Assembly: GCA_000818945.1 (NCBI GenBank)
Contig: KN805398.1
Location: 322,166 to 386,165 of the forward strand
Reading direction: 5' to 3'
Source: Schizochytrium sp. CCTCC M209059
Taxonomy: Eukaryota; Sar; Bigyra; Thraustochytrida; Thraustochytriidae
Length of the DNA: 64,000 nucleotides
Shown here: piece after piece, positions 49,401 to 56,409 of the stretch
Layout: each line of letters begins with the position of its first letter
How positions within the stretch are numbered: the stretch's first letter is position 1
The notes under the pieces: model-generated
Database searches by the model: none
What the model was told of the DNA's origin: nothing
The model's input: the letters and a program-made list of their open reading frames with translations, nothing else
Translations under genes and position numbers: made by a program

Positions 49401-51601
49401 CGCTCGTACTCCTTGAGAGCGTACTGAAGATCGTTGTAGTAAGACTTAAACTTTGTCTCCTGCAAGAGCACGATCTTCGCCGACTCTGGAATATCAATGC
49501 CCATGCGGTCGAGGCACTTGGCCTCGCGAATAAGCTGCAGAATCTCCTGATCAAAGTTGACGTACAGACGGTCGTCATCCGGATGGCGGATGATGAGCGT
49601 TGCCTGCAGACCGGCCTTTGCAGTCTCGATGCTCTGCTGCCAGGCCTGAAACCAGAGGTACTCAAAGGCCACGAGGGTCCTGGCGACCTTGTTGTACGTC
49701 TTGATAATGCGCTTGGCGTCCTTGGTGGAAAGCACATTCTGGTTTGACTCGAACTTCTTCATGGGCTCTTCGATACGCTTGAGAAGATGACGCGACCACA
49801 TGATGTTGCCGCTCACAGGCGGTAGGTTTCGCGGAATTGGAGGGGCATGTTTGTGGCGCTCGTAAAGCTGCTGGACCACTTCGAGCTCGAGTCCATAGTT
49901 CTGAAAGATAATGTTGAACTTGGAGTCGAGGTCGGACTTGAGGTTTTCGCGCTGCAGGATGGCCTGGAATTTCTTTAAGAGGTTGAGCGAATTCTCGATG
50001 GAGGTGATTCGCTCAAAGCTGTCGTTGATGAATTGCTGCAGCGAGGATTCGAGGTCCGAGATGGCAACGTTGAACTCCACGTAATCGCGATCGAACTTGT
50101 TGTTGTGGTAGTCAAGCAGATCGTGATTCTTGCGTCGGAACTCGGAAATAATCTTTTGAAACTGGTCCGTGAGTGCCTCCATGCCCTCGAGCTTGTGGTT
50201 GGCGAGAGCGCGGAACTGGTGAATCGTGCTGAACATGTCGATGAGCTTGATGACGCGCCTGCAGAACAGGTCAAACTTGCCAAAGATTTGCTGCTCGCTG
50301 AAGTCAAACTGTTTGCCTTTTGGCATCGTGAGCAGCTTGTCCTTGGTGAGACGGTAATTCTCTTGATACGAGTCGTTGAGTTTGAGGCAGGCTTCAAGAC
50401 GCTGCACGAGGGCCTCCGGGTCTTGGGACCACAGGTCGGGATTCTCGACGAGGATACATTTTTTGCAGCACGAGATCATTTGGTTGGTGATCTTGCTAAA
50501 CAGATTCGTCATGCGTTCCATCGTGTTGTAGTACCTTGCGATCGTATGAATCATCTTGATTGAGTTCATGAGGGCTGGGAGGGTGTCGACGACCGACTCT
50601 GGCGTCCCAGAGTAGAGCGGCTCAATGAACTTTTCCAGCGTGAAGAGATACTTGACATTGTCCTTGGCCTCGTTCGCGGCCTCGGTGATGTTGATGTCAA
50701 TTTGCTTCCATCGCCGCAGGAGGGAAAAGACCTTTTGGCGGTTGCTATCCTGTGGATTTTTGGTGAGGCTCGAAAGCACGGCAATGACCGTCTTGCAGTC
50801 TTTGGTCTTGAGCTGCTCTGTGATGCTTGTGAGGCGCTGCATGCGTCGTTTCCATGCCTCGAGCTCGGTCATGGGGCCGGCATCAGGCGCAGAGCTTTCG
50901 TACGAATCGGCGCTTGTGCTCTCGAGATATGTCTCGATCTGGTCGCACCACTCCTCGAGGAGGCCTTCGAAGTGGTCAACGAGCTCCTGATCGTCTTTGG
51001 TGCGCTGCGCTAGATTCCGCCCTGCGCCGTCGATTTCAAAACGCTTGTCTGGCTTGCGCAGCTCGAGACCGCCATAGAGACTCTTGATGGACTCTTTGAG
51101 TTCAGCGGAAACTTTGTTGCAGGCGTCGAGAAACTCACGCGTCTGTTCTTCGTCAGCCTGACCCCAGCTGGCTCGGCTCTCGCACAGCGGCTGGTATAGC
51201 CGTGAGAGCGAAAGTTCGAGGCTCTTGAGGGGGTCATCGCCCAGCTCGCCGTGGACAAGGTTGTTGCACGAGCTTTGTTCCTTGTCGATGGGGCCGAGTC
51301 TCAAAAAGTAACACGCCTTCTTGCCCCGCGCGCGGAGACGCCCGGGTTCCCACCCACGGGCAAAGACGAGTTGTGGTTCTGGGTTTTTCAGGATCCAATC
51401 GCCGCTGTCTGTCGGCTCGTAGACTGGTTGGTAAAAGACGAAGCAGCTGCTCGGCCCACCCTCGGAGAGCACGCCGTCCAGAAGCTCAAAGCTGCCCTCT
51501 GCTTTGATTGCTTCGTCTACCACGGCGCCGTCTACGCCAAAAGTCTCCTGGATGCGTCCAATGCACCATCGCATGCGCGGCGTTACGATACGCGACGTCA
51601 T
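37454..51601 (-). CDS. Axonemal outer-arm dynein heavy chain, gamma type (DNAH5/DNAH8-like)
   Basis: One continuous 4715-codon frame runs from ATG at 51601 to TAG at 37454-37456 with no intron. The tail occupies roughly the first 1800 residues. Motor modules are clear: AAA1 Walker A GPAGTGKT at 1886-1893 with Walker B CFDEFNRI, AAA2 GPTGGGKT at 2170-2177, AAA3 GGSGTAKT at 2548-2555 and AAA4 GVGGSGKQ at 2974-2981. The stalk coiled coil starts near 3215 (TKLARLQEKEERI ...), followed by the microtubule-binding tip, the return coil (QTNLDEASMRL ...) and AAA5-AAA6. The C-terminal domain has YIVGECVYGGKITDALDRRL and VFGLHPNAE, features of the DNAH5/8 gamma class. Length is close to DNAH5 (about 4600). 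It powers microtubule sliding in the outer arm of a motile flagellum. All four P-loops look intact. The class assignment rests on remembered signatures. Confidence 0.95.
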   Translation of the reverse strand: MTSRIVTPRMRWCIGRIQETFGVDGAVVDEAIKAEGSFELLDGVLSEGGPSSCFVFYQPVYEPTDSGDWILKNPEPQLVFARGWEPGRLRARGKKACYFLRLGPIDKEQSSCNNLVHGELGDDPLKSLELSLSRLYQPLCESRASWGQADEEQTREFLDACNKVSAELKESIKSLYGGLELRKPDKRFEIDGAGRNLAQRTKDDQELVDHFEGLLEEWCDQIETYLESTSADSYESSAPDAGPMTELEAWKRRMQRLTSITEQLKTKDCKTVIAVLSSLTKNPQDSNRQKVFSLLRRWKQIDINITEAANEAKDNVKYLFTLEKFIEPLYSGTPESVVDTLPALMNSIKMIHTIARYYNTMERMTNLFSKITNQMISCCKKCILVENPDLWSQDPEALVQRLEACLKLNDSYQENYRLTKDKLLTMPKGKQFDFSEQQIFGKFDLFCRRVIKLIDMFSTIHQFRALANHKLEGMEALTDQFQKIISEFRRKNHDLLDYHNNKFDRDYVEFNVAISDLESSLQQFINDSFERITSIENSLNLLKKFQAILQRENLKSDLDSKFNIIFQNYGLELEVVQQLYERHKHAPPIPRNLPPVSGNIMWSRHLLKRIEEPMKKFESNQNVLSTKDAKRIIKTYNKVARTLVAFEYLWFQAWQQSIETAKAGLQATLIIRHPDDDRLYVNFDQEILQLIREAKCLDRMGIDIPESAKIVLLQETKFKSYYNDLQYALKEYERVTRRVIPVAADLLKPHMRDMEYKLRPGMITLTWTSMNIDAYKHHIHTGLAKLEELVTNINDIIENRIEKNLKVVSKTVLVDLPSDRSTQLSDFVAMQEKRIRVQSKFLHGKNVEIEHAVNDLMELVQSYPLDPHIDAVSQEEITNVKRNYRFKMYCALLKCTKNSLNMIKERVGNRGSGAGGGFLFVERPFFELFVNLQTPKVQITPDLEDVQSAINKSALAVLKCSKSLYDWDQDLVPEAERKTFFDEITCDLQIAVVCLLLTGSVQGLKQNVTKYLERFYEYQWLWSDDKDRAYSKFMATKPTLPEYEAKLMEFQEVDRQINEITSMHVIGAMSINTSTLKNNLRYEVQTWKLTFSRFLHEQARGDMEDLYNYMKQTEQRLKRSENIKKLVHKESSSSNSDVLQELSSIMDVLREIRERESGIEQEISPVLDMYSMLERFVGSQGLGDQENDNKEVLRYRWECLVDYAERVTDELGELQESFKRKLLRDIKEFVNDVIVFRNDFVANGPMVPGISPKVAVDRLRRFHEEYEIRERKFNLYRNGEELFALQATSYPELTKTKKELVLLDQLYKLYTDVIDTIDDWKQIEWEKVRDEIDAMAVKMDAFATRCKKMPGKLRDWDAYKDLKKQIDEFTVVLPLLQALAKPSIMQRHWTEVSRKCGTEFVVGPEFRLCALLDANLIPVAEEIEEICDSADKQLQIQNKIAEIAEAWQLREFDFVVWKSRGIYVFKNVLPIVEDLEDSQMQLQTMLTMRHVFPFKNEAQAMLVTTSDTAETLERWIKVQTLWCSLESVFSGGDIAKQLPMEAKKFQKIDKDFDKVMRKAFATKNVIQACQNDILKQNLIVFYNELEKCQKSLEGYLEQKRNKFPRFYFVSNPVLLQVLSQGSDPLAIQPFYEKIFDSIDEVVHDAENSQFIEGFFSRIGVDEERIPLSARVQCKGNIEDWLMDLLAEHRNTMKDVARDCAARAGAITDASQLRPVVDALPGQFALLAIQLNWSADCAEALHVCKQKKTALKDCSAKAAQILSELSSWCLTDLGTKMNRIKMESLVTIQVHQRDVITDIAALHKVKKISDPSDFEWQKQCRFEWRPDGKDAVSDSGALAISITDIEFNYSYEYLGCRDRLVITPLTDRCYITLAQALGMGFGGAPAGPAGTGKTETVKDMGRALGVYVMVSNCSDQFSYLDCAKIFKGLCQGGLWGCFDEFNRITLPVLSVVAQQVLAIQNAKKAHATSFSFPGDPTPCHLNPVCGFFITMNPGYAGRQELPENLKSLFRGVAMMVPDRMIIMKVKLCSVGYTTFTSLAKKFAQLYKLCEEQLSQQKHYDFGLRNILSVLRTCGANKRENLEKPEDFLMYRTLRDMNLSKLVAQDVPLFLSLLTDLFPKCTSPPVSIHPEIEPAIKEVALAKGLILEDAWVKKVVQLYETYKVRHGIMLVGPTGGGKTEICNTLAAALSKASDVTYKFARINPKAIRAAEMYGEVDKVSGEWTTGVFAATWAKMNQRSNRFNTWLICDGPVDAIWIEDLNTVLDDNKILTLANGDRIPMTDQNRILFEVESLRNASPATVSRAGIIYVSESDLDWYAVAKSWMQKQDPEQAAFLATMLSKWIGTWSPSDPGELYQKLARADFGDEVIQTSRVGKISNLLSLLSSMMSSVKLSDTVVEMEEELEKLFVMSLLWSFGGNLEPEGRHRFDDYLRSIDRDMLPELEEQDETSFEYVVDLGSLTWQSWDPEAWEYPVIESKSSHADSSANPQAQRDSIDGVEGLNSGDLSANKALGAESTLDFSNLLVPTMDSTRACFLLDSMHQQGLPVMMVGGSGTAKTSTALMFFAKLDPSVRTVKRVNFSSATKPIGLQNAIESELDKRGGKNFGPAGGKKMTVFLDDISMPSINEWGDQPTLEFARQLIEFDCFAFLDKDKRGDMKHCEDLQYVAAMAHPGGGHNDVPNRLKRHFFIFNMVLPSMTSINNIYGQMLAGRFSGDDGMLSGAAQEVIGKLTSATIQVWQWAQRKFLPTPRKFHYVFNMRDVSRVFQGILLCPKETILNCSVSAPNEDQALTLVKLWKHECERVFCDKLVDQTDKLRYLDHAAIVLQDNFGDALAAKTAIRSDFEDSQLVQQQHKDGANGANSSGSVEGGSEDLDGAARVQADMGLEIVKKSAEPFVNFLRDDVLDVDGDVVAKAPKVYEHGGRLGGLRERVANFMLKQNTEEPSKALKLVLFDDALNNLLRISRIISMPRGSALLVGVGGSGKQSLTKLASYIAGYDLFQITPTKSYNVSSLLDDLRSLYRVAGQERRDVTFLFTDQDIKEEGFLEVLNMLLMTGEIPGLFSKEDMIGLTADLEQHALRERGADFEISPATLRQFFFDSCRDRLHVVLCMSPVNVHFAERARKFPGLINCCTINWFLRWPDAALKDVANGLIGSYHPGEHGMYLRSEDGSADDDPAVRASLVEFMGSVHRIVVDSCTEYEKKMRRQVYQTPKSYLSFIDTFKVQYETKLARLQEKEERISLGLEKLIQGAADVEELKLVLAQEQEKLLKTTKETNRMIGDLETKSLEAKKEQDKVNLIKGDCEEDAARIKLEKEACEQDLAQAQPYLDQAESAIKSIKPAHINEVKKLAKPSDIIKLVFDGVLILFKARLNPVKECTLTVKKQQVTFVEPSYSHAQKMMGSASFLKDLLEFSKSGKDLINDETIEFMMPYLNLSNFTPAVAKSASAAAEGLCTWVHAMRSYHEASKIVKPKLEALALASSELETAQTNLDEASMRLDACKQTLHELQDSFNAKLREKAGIEENAKLLQKKMTQAASLINGLANERRRWSEDKAMFAAQKRRLVGDVAVSCAFVSYCGAFNQEFREDLVQHKLVREAASLGVPVSEEVNPISFLVDAATVSDWGLDGLPSDPLSVQNGILVTQSSRYPLLVDPQGQALNWLVRKETRAERLPSFGVVQMNSPKLREHLELAMSEGLALIVAGVEEDLDPMLDPVLEKEVVRKGKSLYINVADKACAFHPEFTAFFVSRLPNPHFSPELQAKTTVVDFTVTLKGLEDQLLDVVIGREQKALQDQLEQVIEDVAVNTKLLMSENDKLLYKLTSNSGSLLDDEELVTVLKKVKETAETVKTKLRDAEETRVSINEKREQYRPVATRGAVLYFSIVECSALNCMYQTSLQQFNELFLKSTLEDYAPRNASVHKRVHNIIEALTYLTYRYINRGLYEKDKLTFVLVVTMKVLFVAGELTTRDTAAFFRGAATADPERVSKKKPAWMPDGAWLHAHALAQLVPFFRTLPEDIIKSEAMWKMWFENPRPETMTVPDYEDRFEASGVGSGAWNKLQVIRALRVDRTIPAVRNFVRAVPAMGARYVDPVTDTIESVYEDSSFSTPIIYLLSLGADPTDAIQQLGAKKKRAVSAVSMGQGQEPVALKALDAAMRSGGWVLLQNCDLGLNFMAGLEETLKAMWAKSWDDQDALRASRVFLTAAPNEHFPMGILQMGIKVTNEAPQGIRAGMLRAFSTLVDQDRIDRVDAPVWRQLLYTLCFLHCTLAERRKFGPLGWSVPYEFSAGDMVASVGYLEKALYSSSTTSIAWPALAYIVGECVYGGKITDALDRRLMTAYADAWLNERVLSADFRFNETDVSEDSFSYSVCDKQEHADYLRHIQALPEEESAGVFGLHPNAELKHRLLAAGELVDAVASTQPGSGVAVVSGAGSVEEATKDRCNELLSSMPSTDLANEVVTQIINEKRGGFGEPLNVVLSQECALLQRVVDMARFDLVQLVQAIDGEITLTENLATAMHAVQNGAVPRHWLYTLAGDLRSWMAPSISSWFETLCSRHNQLWSWLNSGPPSSFWLAGLQNKKAFITATLQAVARAHRDEEWALDDVVVFAEVSDLAGPEAAKSPPKEGVLVHGLFLEGARWVKPGLAESEPKQLFAPMPLVYLTATTVAQKMAARASTSVYECPLYTYPRRTGQHLVTMLDLPAGSVSPEHWTLRGVAVLCNQE

Positions 51602-52449
51602 TTTCGAGGCTTGAATTGCTGAACGAAGTCGCTGATGTTGGTCGATGACACCCGTCCGTGCTTTAGGCGAAAGACGGTGAGATCGATCAACGTCTTCAGC
51701 GCAATTTCCCCCCTTGACGTGGTGGCGGGCGAATAGCGAGACACCGCGTTATCCAGCTCGCCAGACAGCCAGGCAGCCGCACACTGTCCTCGCTCGCTCG
51801 CTCGTTCGCTTACACCGGTCACTTCGCTGCCAACCTTGACGCAGCGAGGCGTGGGCGGCGTGCCACCCGATGCCGCGCCGCGCAGCGTAGACTTGCGCCG
51901 CCGCGTCGGCCCCGTGTCGCCCCGGCGCGCGTCTCGATGGCGCTCTACTCCTTCCCTCACTCCTCCACTTCTCCGCTCTCGTGCGACGCCGCTGCGCCGT
52001 GCCCACTTAAGGCGGCTGCGCGCGCCTCCGCCCCTGCTTCCCACCCGCGCCGCCGCGCTATTAGACCGTTAAGCCTCTGCTTCGCTCCCCGGAACCGCCC
52101 CGCCCGCGTAAGGTGGGCGGCGCGGCCTCGCCCGCCAGCCGCAAGGCTCTCGTTGCGCAGGTTCCATTCGTTACAGAACCTCCACGTTTCCCAAAGGTGC
52201 TGGCGCGCTCCCAGGCGGCTTCGCTGGCCAAGCAGGGACCGAGCGCTCGACCCGCGACGGCGACGGCGCGCAGAACGACTCGGCCCACGCCCGCGACGAC
52301 GCGCGAGAAGCTTCGGCGCGAGCGGCGCGAGCGGCGCGGCGCCCCTCGCTCCTTCCCCTTCCCTCCCTCCCGGCTTGCCGGCCGTGTTCTCTCGACGCGG
52401 CGCGCATCGGTGGATGCGTGCGAGTCAGAGGCTCTTGGCGGCGGCAACC
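51602..52449. promoter_or_regulatory. Divergent intergenic region between dynein and RNA helicase genes
   Basis: About 850 bp, very GC-rich. The helicase frame stays open back to an ATG at 51937, but that extension is Arg/Pro/Ser-rich with no conserved feature. I treat it as leader or promoter. Dynein leader sequence lies next to 51602. No TATA-like element or RNA gene is visible. Confidence 0.5.
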
Positions 52450-55400
52450 ATGCAGCGGGGCGGAGGACGAGGCGGAGGCGCGCCTTGGGGCCGCGGAGGC
52501 CGCCAGCGCGGGCGCGGACGGGGACGCGGAGGCGGCGGAGGAGGCGGACCGCGGAGACCCGATCGCGGCGGTCGGGATGCACATTTCGGAGCTGCGACAG
52601 AGCATGGCCGTGGGCGGCGGGGAGGCGGCGGAAGAGGCAGGTATGACTGGCGCAAACACCTTCCCGAGGGCCACCCGCAAAGGAATGGCGATGGCGTGTA
52701 CCGCGACAGCACGGGACGGGCTGTGGACAAGGAAGCCTGGCATCAAGAAAAACGGATGAAGTCTTTAAATGCTCTGGCCAACTTGGGGATCGATGCCACG
52801 AAAAGACCCACCGCACCGTCGCCCGACGTCAATTCTAACGACGTTGGCTTGTCGCAAGGAGCATTAGCTCCAGAAGCACCAGCAAATATGACGACGGAGA
52901 CGACGACGACGACGACGACGACGACGGGGGCGACGACAACCACGGGCCAACGTAAGGGACTCGCGGTAAACACGAGATTGGTGGACCATGACCCAGAGCC
53001 GCTAATTCTGCCCCCAGCTTGCAAGCGGGAGCTCTCAGAGGCAATCGCCGCGCTGAAGCGGTCTGCTGCTGAAGAGGATCCTTTGCCTTCTGGGCCTGGG
53101 CGTCGCGCTCACAAGGTGCAGCGCACAGGACAAGGGTTTGTGGGCGAATCGTCTTCGTCTGGGGAAGTTTCCGTGGAAGACCTCGTCCGCAACGCGGCAA
53201 AACCTCACCCGGGCCTGGCCGCATTCCGCCAAGGCCTACCCGTGTATCAATCGCGCAAGGAGATTGTCGAAACGGTACGCGAGCACCAAATCACTGTAAT
53301 CAGCGGTGCCACAGGTTGTGGTAAGACCACACAGGTTCCGCAGTTTCTTTTGGACGACTTTTGGGCCCGTGGAGAGCACTGCAACATTGTTTGCACGCAG
53401 CCGCGGCGAATTAGCGCTATTGGTGTGTCCGAGCGCGTGGCAAAGGAGCGCGGAGAGAATGTCGGGACAGGAACGGTGGGCTATCAAATTCGACTGGAGC
53501 GCAGGGCGAACGACCACACGCGTATGCTTTTCTGCACGACAGGTCTTCTCTTGCGCCGACTCCAGGTGGATCCGTCTCTGAATGACGTGACACACATTAT
53601 ACTGGATGAGGTGCATGAGCGTACGATCGACTCGGACTTTTTGATTGTGATCCTTCGCGATCTCTTGGCGCGCCGCAAGGATTTACGCGTGGTGCTCATG
53701 AGTGCAACGCTCGATGCCGACATGTTCGCCAAGTACTTTGAGACTGCTTTTGAAAATAAGGTCCCAGTGCTGCATATACCAGGGCGCACATTTCCAGTAG
53801 AGGCGCTGTATCTTGAGGATGCCGTTGAGGCGACGGGGTGCACGGATCTCTCGGCTGAGGGCTCCTCGGGCTCGCGGCGACGGAAAGCACCCCAACGCCG
53901 GGCCCGGCGATCGCGCGTCGACGATGGCGAGTCTGCGGCGGCAGAGACTGATCTTCAGCAGCAGCAATATGTGGCGCTCAAGCGGTCGTTGGAGCGTGAC
54001 GGCATGTATTCGAGCGGAACTGTACGCGCTGTTTTGGAGAATTTCAACGAGGAAGAGATTCCTCTCCAGCTCGTAGGCCAGCTTCTTACACACATTGACG
54101 AGGCACATCCAATGGACGAGAGCGAGGGCCACGCCGTACTGGTATTCCTGCCAGGGTGGGAAGACATTCGCAAACTGCACGACCAGCTGGAACTTCTCAA
54201 TGCCAGTCATCATCGCTGGGCACTTTTTCCATTGCATGGAGCTATGGGAACGGCCCAGCAGCGTGGGATTTTTGGCCCCCCACCAGCGGGTAAGCGCAAG
54301 GTAATTCTTGCGACGAACATTGCTGAATCGTCGATTACGATTGATGATGTGAGCTTTGTGATTGATTCGTGCAAACACAAGGAAAAGACGTACGACCCTG
54401 TGGCAAATATCAGCTGTCTGCTTCCCACTTGGGTAAGTCGAGCATCAGCACTGCAGCGACGTGGACGCGCCGGACGCGTCCGGGCCGGCAAGTGTTGGCA
54501 TCTCGTACCGCGACTGCACGTGGAAGACAATTTCGCGGAACATGCGCTTCCTGAAATGGTGCGGACGCCGCTGGAAGAGCTCTGTTTGCAGGTTCGCGCG
54601 CTCGAGGTGGCGCCAAAGCGCAAAGGCGGTCTGCTCTGGTTTTTAAATCGAGCTCTGACTCCGCCGGCTGAGCAGTCTTTGGTGAATGCCATTGATCTGC
54701 TGAATCGCATTGGAGCGTTGACGCGTGAGGACGAGGCGCTGACAGCCCTCGGACGTTGTCTTGCGACTCTTCCCGTTGGTCCTCAGATTGGCAAGTCGCT
54801 GATCATGGGCTGCGTGCTGGGCTGTCTGGAGCCAATATTGACGCTGACGGCCATTTTGTCGCAGCGCACGATCTTTGTCGCTCCTCTGCAGTCGAAAGAG
54901 GCTGCCGATAAGGCGAAGGCCGCGTTTGCCAATGGGTATCCGAGCGATCATATGGCCATGCTCAACGCATACATGCAGTGGGAGGATGCCGAGAAGTATC
55001 GTCGGGGCAAGGACTTTGCGTGGCGCAACTTTTTGAACCACAATCAGCTTCTCATGGCGCGAGATATTCGAGAGCAGTACCTCACCCTTTTGCGAGACGC
55101 GCGATTGGTGTCTGCGGGACGCGGTTCGAATGCGATTGACGCTCGGCTCAATCGAAACGCGAATGAGTGGGCCGTGGTCAAGGCGTGTTTGTTGGCGGGC
55201 CTGTATCCTCACGTCGGCCGACTCGACATCAAACGGAGGCGAGCGCTCATTTTCATCAAGGGATTGCCCACCGTCAAAGCGCACCCAGGCTCGGTGAATG
55301 CCAAGACCCAAGGTGCGGAGTGGCAACATCGATGGGTTGCCTTTCATGACAAGGTCATGACTGCGGGCGGCGTCTTCTTGTACGATACTTCGGAGGTATC

Positions 55401-55941
55401 GCCACTGCCCATTGTTATGTTTGGCGAAGCCGCATTGGAGGACGAAGGTGTGACGGTAAGCTCACTCAAGGCTGTCTCTTCCTCGACGGTGCGAGCTGCG
55501 AGTGCGGACCAAATGGAAGCAGTTCGTTTGGTGCGCGAGATGATCGTCGCAAATGGCGGTTCGGTCCCGCTCGCATGGATGAGTCGGACCCTGCGTTCCG
55601 CGCGTCCAGACTTGAAATTAGCCATGGGCAAAGTGCGTTCTTTTCTGCCAGTCCACGGGTTTGAAGTGAATAAGGTCGACGGGTCATTTATGGTGACTGT
55701 TCAGAACAAGACTGCACAGGAAAAGCGAATCATCAAGCTACAGGATTGGGTGTACTTTGGCTGCGAGGACCCTGAACTACCTCGGCTCATCTCGGACTGC
55801 CGCTGGGCGGTGGACCGCGTGCTGCAGCGTGCGATGGGCCATCAGGAAAAGGCTTTGCCTTCGCAAGATGCCTTTATTGATGCTCTCTGTCGAGCTTTCA
55901 CTGCCAACGAAGCCATTGCGTACGATGACTTTGATAACTGA
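52450..55941 (+). CDS. RGG-rich DExH-box RNA helicase (DHX29/36/57-type)
   Basis: I choose the ATG at 52450 (context GCAACCATG), giving 1163 residues. An in-frame ATG at 52414 is an alternative. Residues 1 to about 75 are Arg/Gly-rich (RGGGRGGG, GRGRGRGGGGGG), a typical RNA-binding RGG region. Helicase motifs follow in order: I GATGCGKTTQVPQ (Gly286, Lys292), Ia QPRRISAIGVSERVA, II DEVH (386-389), III SAT, IV VFLPGWEDI, V NIAESSITIDDV and VI QRRGRAGR (from 669). A helicase-associated HA2 region (PLEELCLQVR) and an OB-fold-like domain complete it. The family uses ATP to remodel RNA or RNPs in translation, splicing or decay. An Arg-rich insertion (SRRRKAPQRRARRSR) sits between the RecA-like domains, after motif III. 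The DEVH box and VFLPGWEDI favour the DHX29/36/57 group over splicing DEAH proteins; the substrate is unknown. Confidence 0.93.
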   Translation: MQRGGGRGGGAPWGRGGRQRGRGRGRGGGGGGGPRRPDRGGRDAHFGAATEHGRGRRGGGGRGRYDWRKHLPEGHPQRNGDGVYRDSTGRAVDKEAWHQEKRMKSLNALANLGIDATKRPTAPSPDVNSNDVGLSQGALAPEAPANMTTETTTTTTTTTGATTTTGQRKGLAVNTRLVDHDPEPLILPPACKRELSEAIAALKRSAAEEDPLPSGPGRRAHKVQRTGQGFVGESSSSGEVSVEDLVRNAAKPHPGLAAFRQGLPVYQSRKEIVETVREHQITVISGATGCGKTTQVPQFLLDDFWARGEHCNIVCTQPRRISAIGVSERVAKERGENVGTGTVGYQIRLERRANDHTRMLFCTTGLLLRRLQVDPSLNDVTHIILDEVHERTIDSDFLIVILRDLLARRKDLRVVLMSATLDADMFAKYFETAFENKVPVLHIPGRTFPVEALYLEDAVEATGCTDLSAEGSSGSRRRKAPQRRARRSRVDDGESAAAETDLQQQQYVALKRSLERDGMYSSGTVRAVLENFNEEEIPLQLVGQLLTHIDEAHPMDESEGHAVLVFLPGWEDIRKLHDQLELLNASHHRWALFPLHGAMGTAQQRGIFGPPPAGKRKVILATNIAESSITIDDVSFVIDSCKHKEKTYDPVANISCLLPTWVSRASALQRRGRAGRVRAGKCWHLVPRLHVEDNFAEHALPEMVRTPLEELCLQVRALEVAPKRKGGLLWFLNRALTPPAEQSLVNAIDLLNRIGALTREDEALTALGRCLATLPVGPQIGKSLIMGCVLGCLEPILTLTAILSQRTIFVAPLQSKEAADKAKAAFANGYPSDHMAMLNAYMQWEDAEKYRRGKDFAWRNFLNHNQLLMARDIREQYLTLLRDARLVSAGRGSNAIDARLNRNANEWAVVKACLLAGLYPHVGRLDIKRRRALIFIKGLPTVKAHPGSVNAKTQGAEWQHRWVAFHDKVMTAGGVFLYDTSEVSPLPIVMFGEAALEDEGVTVSSLKAVSSSTVRAASADQMEAVRLVREMIVANGGSVPLAWMSRTLRSARPDLKLAMGKVRSFLPVHGFEVNKVDGSFMVTVQNKTAQEKRIIKLQDWVYFGCEDPELPRLISDCRWAVDRVLQRAMGHQEKALPSQDAFIDALCRAFTANEAIAYDDFDN

Positions 55942-56409
55942 TGAAAAAAAAGAATTCTCCCTTCTTTCTTCCCCAATAGGGCCTAGGCTAGTGTAAGTAT
56001 AAGCGTGCGAGGCAGCACGTTGGGAAAGGAGAAGAGATTAAAAAAAAAAAGAAGAAGGATGGGATTGTCTCTTACTTTCGAATTGGTGTTTCTCCGACTC
56101 GGACAATGTACGTACGAGCAATAAAAAGAAAGAAACTATACTTTTGTTCGTGGTGATTTCTTTGCGAGCAAGAGAAGAAGGGGATAATTTGAAGAGAGCA
56201 GTCACCGAGAGAGGAAAGATGGAAAGACTTTTTTCTTTTTCCTTGTCTAGGTAGTTGGTGTTTAAATTCCTGACTCCAAGGATGAATAAGGGTGTACGTA
56301 CGAGTAATAAAAGAAAGAAAGTACTTTCGTTCTTGGTGATTTCTTTGCGAGCAAGAGATGAAGGGGGCAATTTGAAACGAGAGGTCACCGATGGTCTCGC
56401 GCCGTTAAC
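55942..56409. other. Convergent 3' intergenic region with tandem duplication
   Basis: The helicase and ornithine carbamoyltransferase genes end towards each other. The stretch is AT-richer, includes an A11-type run near 56041, and is mostly occupied by the 186-bp direct repeat listed separately. It is presumed to hold both 3' UTRs. Confidence 0.6.
56108..56395. repeat. Two-copy direct repeat, offset 186 bp
   Basis: A block of about 100 bp beginning GTACGTACGAG at 56108 recurs at 56294 with clear similarity. Both copies contain AATAAAA followed by GAAAGAAA, TTCGTTCTTGGTGA-like text, TTTCTTTGCGAGCAAGAGA and GAGGTCACCGA-like text. The copies differ by scattered substitutions and small indels, so the duplication is not recent. 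Each copy carries AATAAA near its start on the plus strand. Confidence 0.85.

Noticed and set aside
51937..52449. Upstream extension of the helicase by 171 codons to an earlier ATG
   Set aside because: The extension is Arg/Ser/Pro-rich without conserved features and lies in the divergent promoter. The ATG at 52450 has a good context and directly opens the RGG region. Not fully excluded.
56038..56388. A 116-codon minus-strand frame with internally repeated residues
   Set aside because: The internal repetition is simply the 186-bp DNA duplication, whose length is divisible by three. There is no protein-level support.
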